Positions 16,072 to 24,858 of a DNA stretch of 26,582 bases are shown here, piece by piece. The stretch spans positions 1-26,582 of the forward strand of contig CAZQVN010000050.1 in assembly GCA_964596775.1 (NCBI GenBank). The letters are read 5' to 3'. Made by a program: the position numbers and the translations under genes. The notes under the pieces are model-generated. The model worked only from the letters and a program-made list of their open reading frames with translations. It had not been told where the DNA came from and ran no database searches. The DNA is from CAZQVN01 sp964596775. GTDB taxonomy: Bacteria > Eisenbacteria > RBG-16-71-46 > JABDJR01 > JAWXBZ01. The first letter of the stretch is position 1. Every line of letters begins with the position of its first letter.

Positions 16072-18245
16072 CCTCGAATCGCCTGCCGGTTCGCATCGAC
16101 GCCTCGGGACAGTTTGTCCGCACCGCCGGCGGCCTGGCCTCGGCCCTGGCCGGCGCCGGTCTGCGTCGCGAAACGGTCTGGGTCGGCTGGCCCGGACGCC
16201 CCGTGGAAGAGATACCCGACCCGCGGGCCGAGCGAAGCCGGCTTGCCGAACTCAACCTGCGCCCGGTCTTTCTCACCCGCGACGACCTGGCCGGTTTCTA
16301 CGAGGGCTTTTCCAACGCGACGCTCTGGCCGCTGCTGCACTACCTGCCCGACCGCGCCCGGTTCAACGATGAGTGGGCCGAGCGCTACCTCGCGGTCAAC
16401 CGCACGTTTGCCGAGGAGATCCTCGCCGTGGCCGAGGACGGTGACATCGTCTGGATCCACGACTACCATCTGTTTGCGCTTCCGGCGATGCTGCGGGCTT
16501 CCGGGCGCCGGCTCAAACTCGGGTTCTTCCTGCACACGCCCTTCCCGAGCAGCGATGTCCTGCGCATCCTGCCCCGGCGGGTCGAATTGTTGACGGGGCT
16601 GCTCGGCGCCGACATCGTCGGCTTCCACACGTACAACTACCTGCGGCACTTTCGGTCGGCTCTCCTGCGCGTGCTCGGCATCGAGTCCGAGATCGATGCG
16701 CTGTGGCACGAGGGGCGCTCGGTGCGACTGCGGGTCCACCCGATCGGTCACGATCATCCCGGCTTTTCCCGGGCCATGGACGATCCGGAGTTTCAGCGGC
16801 TTCACGCATCGCACGCGGAGATCCTGGGAGGCCGCAAGCTGATCCTCAGCGTGGAGCGCCTCGACTACACCAAGGGGGTCCCCCAGAAACTCGCGGCGAT
16901 CCGCCGGTTCCTGGCCACGCGGCCCGACATTCGGAACGAGGTCGCATTCGTCATCATCGCGGTGCCGTCGCGACAGGGTGTCGAGGAGTACGACACGCTC
17001 ACCGAGGAGGTGCAGCGCCAGGTCGGCGCCATCAACGGCGAATTCGGCACCGTCGGCCACTCCCCGGTGCAGTTTCTGCACCGCAGCCTGGGCCAGGTCG
17101 AACTGGCGGCCCTCTACGCGCTGGCCGACGTCTGTCTCGTGACGCCGCTGATCGACGGCATGAACCTGGTGGCCAAGGAGTACGTCGGCTGCCAGCTGCG
17201 GGCGCCCGGCCGGCCCGCCGGGGCCCTCGTGCTCAGCGAGTTCGCCGGCGCCGCCCAGGAGCTGTCGCAGGCCCTGCTCGTCAACCCGTACGACGAAGCC
17301 GACGTGGCCGGTGCGATCGCCCAGGCGCTGGCCATGAGCGAAACGGAGCGGCGGGAAAGGATCGAAGCGATGGGCCCGCGCCTTGCGGCCAACGACGCCG
17401 GGACCTGGGCCCGGCGCTGCATCGATGAGCTCGACCGGGGCCCCGCGGTGGAAACCGGGGTTCAGCTGACGGATGTCCTGCCGCTCGCCAATCACCTGTC
17501 CGCGGCGCTCAGGGAGGGGCGGCGGGTCGCCGTCGTTCTCGATTACGACGGAACGCTCCGTGCCTTCACGGACCAGCCTCACGATGCGATCCCCGACGAA
17601 GACCTCGTTCCCCTGCTGACCCGGCTGGCCGGCATTCCGCGCCTGGAACTCGCGGTCGTCAGCGGTCGACCCCGCTCCTTCCTTCAGAGGCACCTGGGCG
17701 CCAGCGGGGCCACGCTCGTCGCCGAGCACGGTTACGCGTGGCGGCCGGGGGGTTCCCAGGAGTGGTCGCTGATCCATGGTGAAATCGAGACGGGCTGGAA
17801 GGAAGCGATCCGCGAACAGCTCGAAGCGGCCGTCCCGCTCACTCCGGGCTCGCACATCGAGGAGAAGAGGGTCTCCCTGGTCTGGCACTACCGCCGGGCG
17901 GACCCGGAGTTCGGTCCCTGGCGGGCCCACGGGCTGCTGTCCGAACTGACCGAGCTCGCGGCCAATCTGCCCGTTTCGGTTCATCACGGGAACAGGATCA
18001 TCGAGGTATCCAGCGTGCTGGTCAGCAAGGGGCACGCGGTCGAGCAGCTCCTGCACCGCTGGCGCCCGGACGTGGCGCTGGTGGCCGGGGACGACCAGAC
18101 CGACGAAACGATGTTCGCCCTCGAGCCTCAGGCCGAGTATCACACGATCAAGATCGGGCCCGGCTCGACCCGCGCCCGGCACCGCACCGACATCGGCGGG
18201 TTGCGACGACTGCTCGAAGCACTCGACCAGGGGGGCCACGGATGA
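16053..18245 (+). CDS. otsAB: Bifunctional trehalose-6-phosphate synthase/phosphatase
   Basis: A 730-residue fusion that should make trehalose-6-phosphate from a sugar nucleotide and glucose-6-phosphate and then remove the phosphate. Residues 1-465 are a GT20 synthase: ASNRLPV at the N-terminus, WVGWPG, HDYHL (136-140), FFLHTPFPSSDVL, SVERLDYTKG with Arg269 and Lys274, and DGMNLVAKEYV (368-378). Residues 475-728 are a HAD phosphatase: DYDGT with nucleophile Asp497 and Asp499, SGR (537-539), Lys659 and GDDQTDE (679-685). One loop usually reading PIGID reads PIGHD here. ATG 16053 is chosen because GGGGGA lies five bases upstream and the protein then starts like other family members; an in-frame GTG is at 16041. 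The stop overlaps the GH15 start as ATGA. Confidence 0.95.
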   Translation: MPRIILASNRLPVRIDASGQFVRTAGGLASALAGAGLRRETVWVGWPGRPVEEIPDPRAERSRLAELNLRPVFLTRDDLAGFYEGFSNATLWPLLHYLPDRARFNDEWAERYLAVNRTFAEEILAVAEDGDIVWIHDYHLFALPAMLRASGRRLKLGFFLHTPFPSSDVLRILPRRVELLTGLLGADIVGFHTYNYLRHFRSALLRVLGIESEIDALWHEGRSVRLRVHPIGHDHPGFSRAMDDPEFQRLHASHAEILGGRKLILSVERLDYTKGVPQKLAAIRRFLATRPDIRNEVAFVIIAVPSRQGVEEYDTLTEEVQRQVGAINGEFGTVGHSPVQFLHRSLGQVELAALYALADVCLVTPLIDGMNLVAKEYVGCQLRAPGRPAGALVLSEFAGAAQELSQALLVNPYDEADVAGAIAQALAMSETERRERIEAMGPRLAANDAGTWARRCIDELDRGPAVETGVQLTDVLPLANHLSAALREGRRVAVVLDYDGTLRAFTDQPHDAIPDEDLVPLLTRLAGIPRLELAVVSGRPRSFLQRHLGASGATLVAEHGYAWRPGGSQEWSLIHGEIETGWKEAIREQLEAAVPLTPGSHIEEKRVSLVWHYRRADPEFGPWRAHGLLSELTELAANLPVSVHHGNRIIEVSSVLVSKGHAVEQLLHRWRPDVALVAGDDQTDETMFALEPQAEYHTIKIGPGSTRARHRTDIGGLRRLLEALDQGGHG

Positions 18246-20071
18246 ATCCACAGAGCGACAACTACCACTTCGGCGTGATCGGCAACGGCCGGACCTGCGC
18301 ACTCGTCGAACCCGACGGCACGATCGTCTTCTGTTGCCTGCCCGACTTCGATTCCGGCACCGTGTTCGCCTCGCTTCTGGATAGCGATCGTGGCGGGTCG
18401 TTCGGAATCGAGATGGTCGACGGCCGCGCGGTCGGGCAGGACTACGAGCGCAACACGAACCTCCTGATCACCCGTTTCGAGGGGAAAGATGGAGCGTTTC
18501 GCGTGATCGACTTCCTGCCCCGCTACGCGAGCGACCGGCGCGCCGGCCGGGAGGCAACGTCGGACATCGTCCGGGTGCTGGAGCCGCTGCGGGGAACTCC
18601 GCGGCTGAGGGTGCGCTACGACCCGAGACTGGAGTACGGGCGCTTCAAGACGGAAACCGGGCCGGTTCACGGGCGGATCAAGAGCACCACGCGGGGCACC
18701 ACGGCGGACGGCCACGAAGTGTACGAATCGGTGTACCTGTACACCGATCTCGATCACGGCGCGGTGCTGGACGGCGCCGAGCTGGAACTGAAAGGGGAGC
18801 GCTTCCTGCTGCTCAGCTACCACGACAAGGTGCAGACGGTCGACCCGGACCTGGTGCGCCTGATGCTGGAGCGGACACGCACGTACTGGCTGCTGTGGTC
18901 GGCGCGCACGATCCTGCCCGATCACTACCGCGAGTGGACGATGCGCAGCGCTCTCACGCTGAAGATGCTGCAGTTCGACCCGACGGGGGCGATCGTGGCG
19001 GCGGGCACCACCTCGCTTCCCGAGACGATCGGGGAAACCCGCAACTGGGACTACCGTTTCTGCTGGATCCGCGATGCCTCCATGACGGTGTCGGTGCTGC
19101 GCAGCATCGGCCACCCCGAGATGGCGCACCAGTTCATCGACTGGATGCTCCACACCGTGCCGACGAAGGACGATTCCCTGCAGATCCTCTACGGCATCCG
19201 CGGGGAAAAGCAGCTCCCCGAGGAAACGCTGGACCACCTGTCCGGCTACCTGGACTCCCGGCCGGTGCGCGTCGGCAACGCGGCCTACCACCAGGCGCAG
19301 CACGACATTTACGGGGTTCTGCTCGACGTGATACTTCAGGACCTGGAAGCGCGGCACCGCACGCCCGAGAGCCTGGACCGGGTATGGACACGGGTGAGGT
19401 CGGTCGTGCGCACCGTGGAACGCACCTGGCGGCAGCCGGACCGCGGCATCTGGGAGATCCGCGGCGAGACCCGCCAGTTCGTTTTCTCGAAGGTTCTCTG
19501 CTGGGTTGCGATCGACCGGGGCATCCGGATCGGACGCATGCTGGGAAGGAAGGACTGGGCCGACGAACACGAGGCGCTGCTGCGCGAAATGCACGAGGAG
19601 ATCTGCGCGAAAGGGTGGAACGACAAGGTGGGCAGCTTTGTCCAGGTGTACGAAGGAACCGACCTGGACGCGTCGAACCTGCTGCTCGCCGAGTACGGAT
19701 TCATCGACGCGCACGATCCGCGCTTCATCGCCACGGTCGACCGCACCATCGAGCACCTGGCCCACAATGGGCTGCTCTATCGTTACCGCAACGAGGACGA
19801 TTTCGGCACGCCGCAGAGCGCGTTCGGGGTCTGTTCGTTCTGGCTCGTTCTCGCGCTCTGCTCGATCGGGCGTCACGCCGAGGCGGAAAGGCGCTTCGAC
19901 GAACTGCTCACCCTCGCCAACCGGCACGGGCTGTACGGCGAGGACTTCGACTTTTCCACGAAGCGCCAGCTCGGCAACTTTCCCCAGGCCTACAGCCACC
20001 TCGCTCTCATCCGGTGCGCCCTGGCCCTGTCCAGCGGGCGGCGCGGGGACGAGGAACTGATCAGCGTCTGA
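18242..20071 (+). CDS. Glycoside hydrolase family 15 (glucoamylase/trehalase-like)
   Basis: A 609-residue GH15 enzyme, an inverting alpha-glucosidase family that includes glucoamylases and bacterial trehalases. An N-terminal beta-sandwich (about 1-220) is followed by an alpha/alpha barrel. Conserved pieces are NWDYRFCWIRDASM (268-281), RGIWEIRG with probable acid Glu405, and YGEDFDFSTKRQLGNFPQAYSHL with probable base Glu567. Both catalytic glutamates therefore seem present. The N-terminal block reads IVFCCLPDFDSG where many relatives have IDWLCLPRFDS, so this is a distinct subgroup. There is no signal peptide, so it is cytosolic. Translational coupling to otsAB (ATGA) makes trehalose or a trehalose-derived glycoside the likeliest substrate. 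It ends at a hairpin shared with the convergent operon. Confidence 0.92.
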   Translation: MNPQSDNYHFGVIGNGRTCALVEPDGTIVFCCLPDFDSGTVFASLLDSDRGGSFGIEMVDGRAVGQDYERNTNLLITRFEGKDGAFRVIDFLPRYASDRRAGREATSDIVRVLEPLRGTPRLRVRYDPRLEYGRFKTETGPVHGRIKSTTRGTTADGHEVYESVYLYTDLDHGAVLDGAELELKGERFLLLSYHDKVQTVDPDLVRLMLERTRTYWLLWSARTILPDHYREWTMRSALTLKMLQFDPTGAIVAAGTTSLPETIGETRNWDYRFCWIRDASMTVSVLRSIGHPEMAHQFIDWMLHTVPTKDDSLQILYGIRGEKQLPEETLDHLSGYLDSRPVRVGNAAYHQAQHDIYGVLLDVILQDLEARHRTPESLDRVWTRVRSVVRTVERTWRQPDRGIWEIRGETRQFVFSKVLCWVAIDRGIRIGRMLGRKDWADEHEALLREMHEEICAKGWNDKVGSFVQVYEGTDLDASNLLLAEYGFIDAHDPRFIATVDRTIEHLAHNGLLYRYRNEDDFGTPQSAFGVCSFWLVLALCSIGRHAEAERRFDELLTLANRHGLYGEDFDFSTKRQLGNFPQAYSHLALIRCALALSSGRRGDEELISV

Positions 20072-20080
20072 GCGGGCTCC

Positions 20081-20120
20081 GCGGGGACGGCGATCGGACC
20101 GGCGTCCGAACCCGTCCCGC
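20081..20120. terminator. Bidirectional hairpin between convergent operons
   Basis: GCGGGGACGG (20081-20090) pairs with CCCGTCCCGC (20111-20120) with one bulged G. Inside it, TCGGAC (20094-20099) pairs with GTCCGA (20104-20109) around a CGGC tetraloop. The structure fills the 48-base gap between the GH15 stop and the DHOD-like stop. No U-tract is present on either side, so termination may need a factor. Confidence 0.5.
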
Positions 20121-21112
20121 TACTCCCTCCAGACCTGCAGCACGCGCATGTAGTTCGCCCGCTCGAACGCCGCGGGATCCGGGCAGCGGGCGAGGTTCAT
20201 GGACCCCCTGAGCTGGGCCACGGACTCATACTGATGTTCCTCCAGCCAGGTGTCGAGGTCCATGACGAGGTCGGCGATGCGCTCCGGACCGTGTTCCAGG
20301 AGCGCCGCAACGACCTGGACGGCATCGGCGCCGGCCATGATCGACTTGATGACGTCGAGCCCGGTGTGCACGCCCCCGGTGACCGCCAGGGACAGCTCGA
20401 GCCGGCCGGACAGGATGGCCAGCCATCTCAATCGCAGGAGCAGCTCCGCGGAACTCGAGAGCCTGAGGCTCGAAACCACCTCGAGGGCCTCCACATCGAT
20501 GTCCGGCTGGTAGAAGCGGTTGAACAGGACGAGGCCGTCCGCCCCCAGTTCCTCGAGGTGCCGGGCCACGTGCGCCATCGAGGAATAGAACGGGGAGAGC
20601 TTGACCGCGATCGGGATCTTCACCTGCGCCCGCACCGAGCGGAGCATGTCGAACAGCCGCCGCTCCACGGCCAGGCTCGATTCATCCGGATCGGTGGCCA
20701 CGTGGTACACGTTCAACTCGAGCCCATCCGCGCCCGCCTGCTCGATCAGGCGCGCGTACTCCAGCCATCCGGAGGCGGTCGTGCCGTTCAGCGACCCGAT
20801 CACGGGGATCTCCACCGTGTCCCTGATCCTGCGGATCCTCTCCAGGTACTGATCCGGACCGAGCGCAAAATCCGGCGGCGGCGGCAGGAACGAGCGTGCC
20901 TCGGCGAACGACTCCTCGAAAGCTTCCATGTGATGAAGCGGTGCCCGTCGCTCCCGTTCGATCTGCTCCTCGAACAGCGAATGCATGACGATGGCCGACG
21001 CGCCGCAGTCCTCGAGGCGGCGCACCATGCCGAGATCGTCGACCAGCGGCGAGGCGCCGGCCATCAGCGGGTGTTTCAAGGTCATTCCCATGTACCGCGT
21101 CGTCAGGTTCAT
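20120..21112 (-). CDS. Dihydroorotate dehydrogenase-like flavoprotein (PFOR-linked)
   Basis: A 330-residue TIM-barrel protein of the DHOD superfamily, expected to bind FMN. Recognisable parts are TTRYMGMTLKHPLMAGASP at the start, VIGSLNGTT, GADGLELNVYHVATDPD (128-143), the flavin-contacting Lys171 in AVKLSPF, GADGLVLFNRF, and the phosphate-binding AVTGGVHTGLDVIKSIMAGADAVQ. True dihydroorotate dehydrogenases have a catalytic Cys or Ser in an N-x-S/C-C-P-N motif right after the ELN strand; here it is replaced by VYHVATDPD, so it is unlikely to make orotate. Its ATG overlaps the nifJ stop (ATGA), placing it in one translationally coupled unit with PFOR. Proteins of this kind are often found beside nifJ, with unknown role, and may exchange electrons with PFOR or ferredoxin. 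Confidence 0.88.
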   Translation of the reverse strand: MNLTTRYMGMTLKHPLMAGASPLVDDLGMVRRLEDCGASAIVMHSLFEEQIERERRAPLHHMEAFEESFAEARSFLPPPPDFALGPDQYLERIRRIRDTVEIPVIGSLNGTTASGWLEYARLIEQAGADGLELNVYHVATDPDESSLAVERRLFDMLRSVRAQVKIPIAVKLSPFYSSMAHVARHLEELGADGLVLFNRFYQPDIDVEALEVVSSLRLSSSAELLLRLRWLAILSGRLELSLAVTGGVHTGLDVIKSIMAGADAVQVVAALLEHGPERIADLVMDLDTWLEEHQYESVAQLRGSMNLARCPDPAAFERANYMRVLQVWRE

Positions 21113-24100
21113 CGGTTCACCCGGTCTTTCACCGGGGGCGCCCCCGGGGTTCCCGGCGAGTCGGCCGCGCCGTTCACGACGGGCTTGAGAAGCTCGGCCA
21201 GCTTTTCGTAGACGGAAAACCGGCTCACGGCCTGACCGCGGGCCCGGGCCAGCAACTCCTTGAACCGCGCGGGATCCTGATGCTCCACCATCAGGAACCG
21301 CGTCTCGTTGCGGGCGAACCTGCCAAGATCGATCCGGGGTTCCCCCGAGTCGAGGTGAAGCGGCGACCGGCCGAGCGCGATGTTGCGGGGGTCGTAACGG
21401 TAGAGCGGCCAGTAACCGGAGTCCACGGCCAGCTTCTGCTGCTCGGCGCCGTAGGCCATGTCGTAGCCGTGGGCGATGCAGTGGCTGTAGGCCAGGATCA
21501 GGGAAGGACCGTCGAACGAATCCGCTTCCTGGAACGCCTTGACGGTCTGGGCGTCCTTCGCTCCGAACGCCACCCGGGCCACGTACACGTTGCCGTAGGA
21601 CAGCGCCATCAGGGCCAGGTCCTTTTTCGGGGTGTCCTTTCCGGACACCGCGAAGCGCGCCGCGGCGCCGAGCGGCGTGGCCTTGGACTGCTGACCTCCG
21701 GTGTTCGAATACACCTCGGTGTCCATGACGAGAATGTTCACGTTCTTGCCCGACGCCAGAACGTGGTCGAGACCGCCGAAACCGATGTCGTAGGCCCAGC
21801 CGTCCCCGCCGACGATCCACACGCTCTTCGGCACGAGATAGTCGGCGATCCGGTTCAGGCGGGCGGCCTCGGCGGTATCCAGCCCCGCAATCCTTCCGCG
21901 GAGCGCCTCCACCTGCCGGCGCCGTGCCGCGATCGACGCCTCGTCACCGGGAACCCTCTCCAGAAGCTCCGCGGTGAGCGCATCCCCGATCCGCGAGGAA
22001 TGACTCCGCACCAGGTCCTCCGCCTGCGCGCGAACGGCGTCCACGGCCAGCCGGAACCCGAAACCGAATTCCGCGTTGTCCTCGAACAGCGAGTTGCTCC
22101 AGGCCGGGCCGCGGCCGTCGTCGTTCGTGCAGAACGGCGTGGTCGGCAGGTTGCCTCCGTAGATCGAGGAGCAGCCGGTGGCGTTGGCCACCAGTGACCG
22201 GTCTCCGAAGAGCTGGGTCATCAGCTTCACGTACGGGGTTTCGCCGCAGCCGGCGCAGGCGCCCGAGTACTCGAACAACGGCTCGAGAAACTGCGATCCC
22301 TTCACGTCGAGCTTCAGGTTCGTCCGGTCGAATTCCGGAAGGTCGAGGAAGAAGCCGTAGTTGTCCTTCTCGGCGGCGCGGATCGGTTCCATCGGAGCCA
22401 TGTCGATGGCCTTGTGACGGGGATTCCCCTTGTCCTTCGCCGGGCAGACCATCACGCAGAGCGTGCATCCCGTGCAGTCCTCGGGAGCCACCTGGATCGT
22501 GTACCGGAGGCCGGGGTGGTCCGCGGAGCGGAAATCGTGCGCCTTGAACGTTTCCGGAGCGCCCTCGAGGTGTTCCGGCGCGTAGATCTTGGCCCGGATA
22601 GCGGCGTGCGGACAGACCATCGCGCACTTGTTGCACTGGATGCAGATCGACTCGTCCCAGACCGGGATGTCGATCGCGATCGCCCGCTTCTCCCAGCGGG
22701 CCGTGGACAGCGGCCAGGTGCCGTCCGGCGGGAACGCGCTGACCGGCAGGAGATCCCCCTTGCCGGCGAGCATCACGCCGTTGACCCGCTTCACGAAATC
22801 CGGGGCCTCCTCGGCGATGAGCGGGGGCCGGCGCCGCTTCGACGTGACGGTTTGCGGAACCTTCACCTCGTGCAGGCCGGCCAGCGCGGTGTCGACCGCC
22901 GCGTAGTTCTTGCGGACCACGGCTTCTCCGCGCTTGCCGTAGGTCTTGTCGATGGCTTTCTTGATCTGCGCGATCGCCGCGTCCCGCGGGAGAACGCCGG
23001 AGATGGCGAAGAAGCAGGTCTGCATGATCGTGTTGATGCGCCTCCCCATCTCCGCTTCGCCGGCCACCGAGTAGGCGTCGATCGTGTAGAAGCGGAGCTT
23101 CAGCTCGATGATCCTCTCCTGCACTTCCCGGGGAAGGCGGTCCCAGACCTCGTCCGGACCGTACGGCGCGTTGAGCAGGAACGTGCCGCCGGGGGCCGCG
23201 AATTCCAGGACGTCGTAGCGGTCAAGGAACGGGTACTGGTGGCAGGCCACGAAGCCGGCCCGGCGGATCAGGTAGGGGGCGTGGATCGGGTCGGGACCGA
23301 ACCGGAGATGGGACACCGTGACCGCCCCGGCCTTCTTGGAGTCGTATACGAAATAGCCCTGCGCCGAGAGGTCGGTTTCCTCGCCGATGATCTTGATCGA
23401 GTTCTTGTTCGCGCCGACCGTGCCGTCCGATCCGAGGCCGTAGAAGATCGCGCGGACGACGGCGTCGGGCATGATCTCGAAGTCGTCGTCGAACCGAAGC
23501 GAGAGATGCGTCACGTCGTCCATGATGCCCACCGTGAACCGCCGCCGCGGCTTCGGCTGCTCCAGCTCGTCGAACACCGCCTTGACCATGACCGGCGTGA
23601 ACTCCTTCGAAGAAAGCCCGTAGCGACCGCCGACGATCCGCGGAGACTTCCGGAACGCCGTCCACCCTTCTTCCTCCGCCTCGTGGAGCGCGGCCACGAC
23701 ATCGAGGAACAGCGGTTCCCCCGGGGCACCGGGCTCCTTCGTCCGGTCGAGGACGGCGATGGAACGCACCGTCTCCGGGAGAGCCTCGGCGAAGTCCCTT
23801 GCGGAAAACGGGCGGTACAGGCGGACCTGGACCACTCCGACCCGCTCGCCGCGGGCAGCCATCCATGCGGCCGTTTCCTTCGCCGTGAGGGCGCCGGACC
23901 CCATCACGACGATGACGCGCTCCGCCTCCGGATGTCCGTGGTAGTCGAACAGCCGGTAGCGCCGGCCGGTGAGGGCATGAAAGCGTTCCATCGTGTCGCG
24001 GACGATGCCCGGGCAGGCGTCGTAGAAGCCGTTCGCGGCTTCGCGGGCCTGGAAGAAGACGTCCGGGTTCTGGGCGGATCCGCGGAGGACCGGCCGGTCC

Positions 24101-24732
24101 GGGGTCAACGCCCGGGCCTTGTGGGCGGCCACGAGGTCCTCGTCGATCATCGTCCTCAGGTCCTCGTCGGTCAGGACCTCGACCCTGGTCAGTTCATGGC
24201 TGGTCCGGAAGCCGTCGAAGAAGTGGAGAAACGGCACGCGGGCCTCGAGCGTCGCGGCGTGGGCGATCATCGCCGAGTCGTGCGCTTCCTGGGCATCCGC
24301 GGAGGACAGCATCGCGAATCCGGTCTGCCGGCAGGCCATCACGTCGGAGTGATCGCCGAAGATGGACAGGGCGTGCGTGGCCACGGTCCGCGCCGAAACA
24401 TGCATGCAGAATGCCGTCAGTTCCCCGGCGATCTTGTACAGGTTGGGAATCATCAGCAGGAGCCCCTGCGACGCCGTGAACGTCGTGGCCAGCGCTCCCG
24501 CCTGAAGGGCGCCGTGTACCGCGCCGGCGGCTCCCCCTTCCGACTGCATCTCGTGGACGCCGGGAGTGCATCCCCAGATGTTCTTCCGCCCCCGGGCCGA
24601 CCATTCGTCCGCCAGTTCCCCCATGGTCGACGAGGGCGTAATCGGATAGATCGCCATGACTTCGCTGAGACGGTGCGCCACGGATACGGTGGCTTCGTTT
24701 CCGTCCAGAACGACATGTTTCCGGGCCGTCAT
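21109..24732 (-). CDS. nifJ: Pyruvate:ferredoxin (flavodoxin) oxidoreductase
   Basis: A full-length 1207-residue single-chain PFOR, which converts pyruvate and CoA to acetyl-CoA, CO2 and reduced ferredoxin. Domains run in the usual order: pyrimidine-binding domain with IYPITPSSTMGELADEW (29-45), transketolase C-like domain, gamma domain with GLGSDGTVGANKNSIKIIG (432-450), and a ferredoxin domain with two C-x2-C-x2-C-x3-C sites (Cys697/700/703/707 and Cys753/756/759/763). The TPP domain carries the proximal cluster cysteines 826, 829, 854 and 1085 and the TPP site GDGWAYDIGFGG plus VYSNTGGQ. All three [4Fe-4S] sites are intact. ATG 24732 follows a near-perfect AAAGGAGG. A Pro/Gly-rich tail of about 20 residues is extra. 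Its presence beside katG in an otherwise aerobe-like gene set is notable. Confidence 0.97.
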   Translation of the reverse strand: MTARKHVVLDGNEATVSVAHRLSEVMAIYPITPSSTMGELADEWSARGRKNIWGCTPGVHEMQSEGGAAGAVHGALQAGALATTFTASQGLLLMIPNLYKIAGELTAFCMHVSARTVATHALSIFGDHSDVMACRQTGFAMLSSADAQEAHDSAMIAHAATLEARVPFLHFFDGFRTSHELTRVEVLTDEDLRTMIDEDLVAAHKARALTPDRPVLRGSAQNPDVFFQAREAANGFYDACPGIVRDTMERFHALTGRRYRLFDYHGHPEAERVIVVMGSGALTAKETAAWMAARGERVGVVQVRLYRPFSARDFAEALPETVRSIAVLDRTKEPGAPGEPLFLDVVAALHEAEEEGWTAFRKSPRIVGGRYGLSSKEFTPVMVKAVFDELEQPKPRRRFTVGIMDDVTHLSLRFDDDFEIMPDAVVRAIFYGLGSDGTVGANKNSIKIIGEETDLSAQGYFVYDSKKAGAVTVSHLRFGPDPIHAPYLIRRAGFVACHQYPFLDRYDVLEFAAPGGTFLLNAPYGPDEVWDRLPREVQERIIELKLRFYTIDAYSVAGEAEMGRRINTIMQTCFFAISGVLPRDAAIAQIKKAIDKTYGKRGEAVVRKNYAAVDTALAGLHEVKVPQTVTSKRRRPPLIAEEAPDFVKRVNGVMLAGKGDLLPVSAFPPDGTWPLSTARWEKRAIAIDIPVWDESICIQCNKCAMVCPHAAIRAKIYAPEHLEGAPETFKAHDFRSADHPGLRYTIQVAPEDCTGCTLCVMVCPAKDKGNPRHKAIDMAPMEPIRAAEKDNYGFFLDLPEFDRTNLKLDVKGSQFLEPLFEYSGACAGCGETPYVKLMTQLFGDRSLVANATGCSSIYGGNLPTTPFCTNDDGRGPAWSNSLFEDNAEFGFGFRLAVDAVRAQAEDLVRSHSSRIGDALTAELLERVPGDEASIAARRRQVEALRGRIAGLDTAEAARLNRIADYLVPKSVWIVGGDGWAYDIGFGGLDHVLASGKNVNILVMDTEVYSNTGGQQSKATPLGAAARFAVSGKDTPKKDLALMALSYGNVYVARVAFGAKDAQTVKAFQEADSFDGPSLILAYSHCIAHGYDMAYGAEQQKLAVDSGYWPLYRYDPRNIALGRSPLHLDSGEPRIDLGRFARNETRFLMVEHQDPARFKELLARARGQAVSRFSVYEKLAELLKPVVNGAADSPGTPGAPPVKDRVNR

Positions 24733-24738
24733 GAAGTG

Positions 24739-24746
24739 CCTCCTTT
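24739..24746 (-). promoter_or_regulatory. Strong ribosome-binding site of nifJ
   Basis: AAAGGAGG on the minus strand, six bases before ATG 24732. It decides this start over the in-frame ATG at 24783, which lacks such a site. No convincing -35/-10 pair was found in the 24747-24829 leader. Confidence 0.85.
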
Positions 24747-24829
24747 CCGGACATGATCGTAAGGATTGGGCTTCATGCTCCATGACGAATGTCGGCCAGA
24801 TTCGATAATTGTTCCGGCGTGCGCTGACA

Positions 24830-24850
24830 TCGCCACCGTCCGGGCGGCGA
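24830..24850 (-). terminator. Hairpin after the small membrane-protein gene
   Basis: On the minus strand TCGCCGCC, loop CGGAC, GGTGGCGA gives an 8-pair stem with one G-U, starting nine bases after the stop at 24859. No U-tract follows. It separates this gene from the nifJ leader. Confidence 0.4.
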
Positions 24851-24858
24851 CAGCCCTT

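Noticed and set aside
16068..18302. A 744-codon open frame on the minus strand opposite otsAB
   Set aside because: It is antisense to a gene with clear GT20 and HAD motifs, has Arg/Gly/Pro-rich low-complexity content typical of a GC-rich shadow frame, and has no recognisable domain.
20120..21820. A 566-codon version of the DHOD-like protein
   Set aside because: The upstream 236 codons overlap nifJ in another frame. ATG 21112, overlapping the nifJ stop, starts exactly where the DHOD-like fold begins.
22414..24756. A 780-codon open frame on the plus strand opposite nifJ
   Set aside because: It is the complement of PFOR, all of whose cluster and TPP motifs are on the minus strand. Its composition (Arg, Val, Asp, His rich) is that of a shadow frame.
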